Below are positions 63,665 to 64,000 of a stretch of 64,000 bases of DNA, in pieces. The stretch's first letter is position 1. Every line of letters begins with the position of its first letter. Source of the stretch: Triplophysa rosa (taxonomy: Eukaryota; Chordata; Actinopteri; Cypriniformes; Nemacheilidae); assembly GCF_024868665.1 (NCBI RefSeq), contig NC_079894.1:3373426-3437425 (forward strand), in the 5' to 3' direction. Position numbers and translations under genes: made by a program. The notes beneath the pieces were generated by a model. The model ran no database searches, was not told the origin of the DNA, and saw nothing but the letters and a program-made list of their open reading frames with translations.

Positions 63665-64000
63665 TCAATTATGTGGTTTGAATTTCAAAGTCCCTGTGTT
63701 CAGGTTAATTGAGGGCCAAAGCAAATATTGGGTGCACACAGTTAAAGTCCAGCTTGGCCTTCTTTCAGTCCATGAATCATCCTGTGTTGAAGTAAAACCT
63801 ACAGCCAATATAGCATTATCCTGTGACAGCAATTTCAGAGGCTCTAGCAGTTCCAGTTGTCTTTGTTCTTGAAATACAGACACATAACCAGAATTCACCA
63901 GTTCTTGATAACACGGCCTCTCAGTACCTTCCTCCCTGGCTGGAAAATAGAGCGATGTCCCTCTTATTCGGTCTGCAGGTGGTTTTCGGTGTGGGGTGTC
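63665..64000 (-). other. Unidentified ORF upstream of ERV-C env, runs off the window
   Basis: The minus-strand frame is open from the window edge to a stop at 63665-63667, at least 111 codons. It contains PPADRIRGTSLYFPAREEG, CYQELVNSGYVSVFQEQ and LLSQDNAILAVGFTSTQDD. It lies where the end of pol or an accessory gene would be. I recognise no domain; it is neither an integrase C-terminus nor a macro domain by eye. Confidence 0.45.

Overview
The window is vertebrate nuclear DNA, most probably from a cyprinid fish close to zebrafish. The evidence is a tandem array of miR-430-type microRNA hairpins (a fish-specific maternal-zygotic cluster), tRNA-derived SINEs of the HE1 kind, a spliced CCDC106-like gene, and dense Ty3/gypsy, DIRS, L2-like LINE, THAP, hAT and Merlin-like elements plus three class I (gamma/epsilon-like) endogenous retroviruses (ERVs). 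Nothing looks bacterial. Only one ordinary protein gene is visible; mobile DNA makes up most of the rest.

Layout. 1-4524: a decayed LTR element whose 5' LTR holds a DNA transposon, which holds a THAP-domain element, which holds a hAT-like MITE. 4979-13442: a nearly complete minus-strand gypsy element (copy 1) with matched LTRs, a gag with a zinc knuckle, a TTTAAAC -1 frameshift site and a pol that starts with a MYND finger. 14837-22507: two partial relatives (copies 2 and 3) fused end to end, with solo LTRs nearby. 22508-35839: plus-strand ERV-A, with LTRs, a tRNA-Cys-type primer site, a 15 x 39 bp leader array, gag, protease, an extra domain with two HxT/S motifs, RT, RNase H, integrase, a macro domain fused to the end of pol, and env. 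It carries secondary DIRS-like, SINE and LINE insertions. 35840-42360: AT-rich DNA with MITEs, a SINE, a LINE-2 fragment and an LTR. 42360-46349: a six-coding-exon CCDC106-like gene with one probable 1-base deletion. 46685-52962: minisatellite, two converging gypsy fragments, a DIRS fragment with its inverted repeat, and the 3' end of ERV-B. 52963-57515: mostly noncoding, with a Merlin-like transposase remnant, a hairpin MITE and a solo LTR. 57643-60663: three ~1.04 kb repeat units carrying twelve miR-430-type hairpins on the minus strand. 60664-64000: minus-strand ERV-C (3' LTR, env, and an unidentified ORF running off the window), inserted in the array's last visible unit.

Main interest. 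ERV-A Pol carries two non-standard domains. At its C-terminus is a macro domain closely resembling the OARD1/TARG1 ADP-ribosyl hydrolases, with the catalytic Lys and Asp positions kept. Between protease and RT is a ~155-residue segment with two H-x-[ST]-hydrophobic motifs, suggestive of a 2H phosphoesterase. If both assignments hold, this retrovirus acquired an ADP-ribose/cyclic-phosphate module recalling the accessory enzymes of coronaviruses. The second most important point is that the tandem repeat at 57643-60663 is a microRNA cluster with ERV-C inserted into it.

Limits: assignments come from reading motifs, without database searches. TE family names are given only to superfamily level where I could not be sure.
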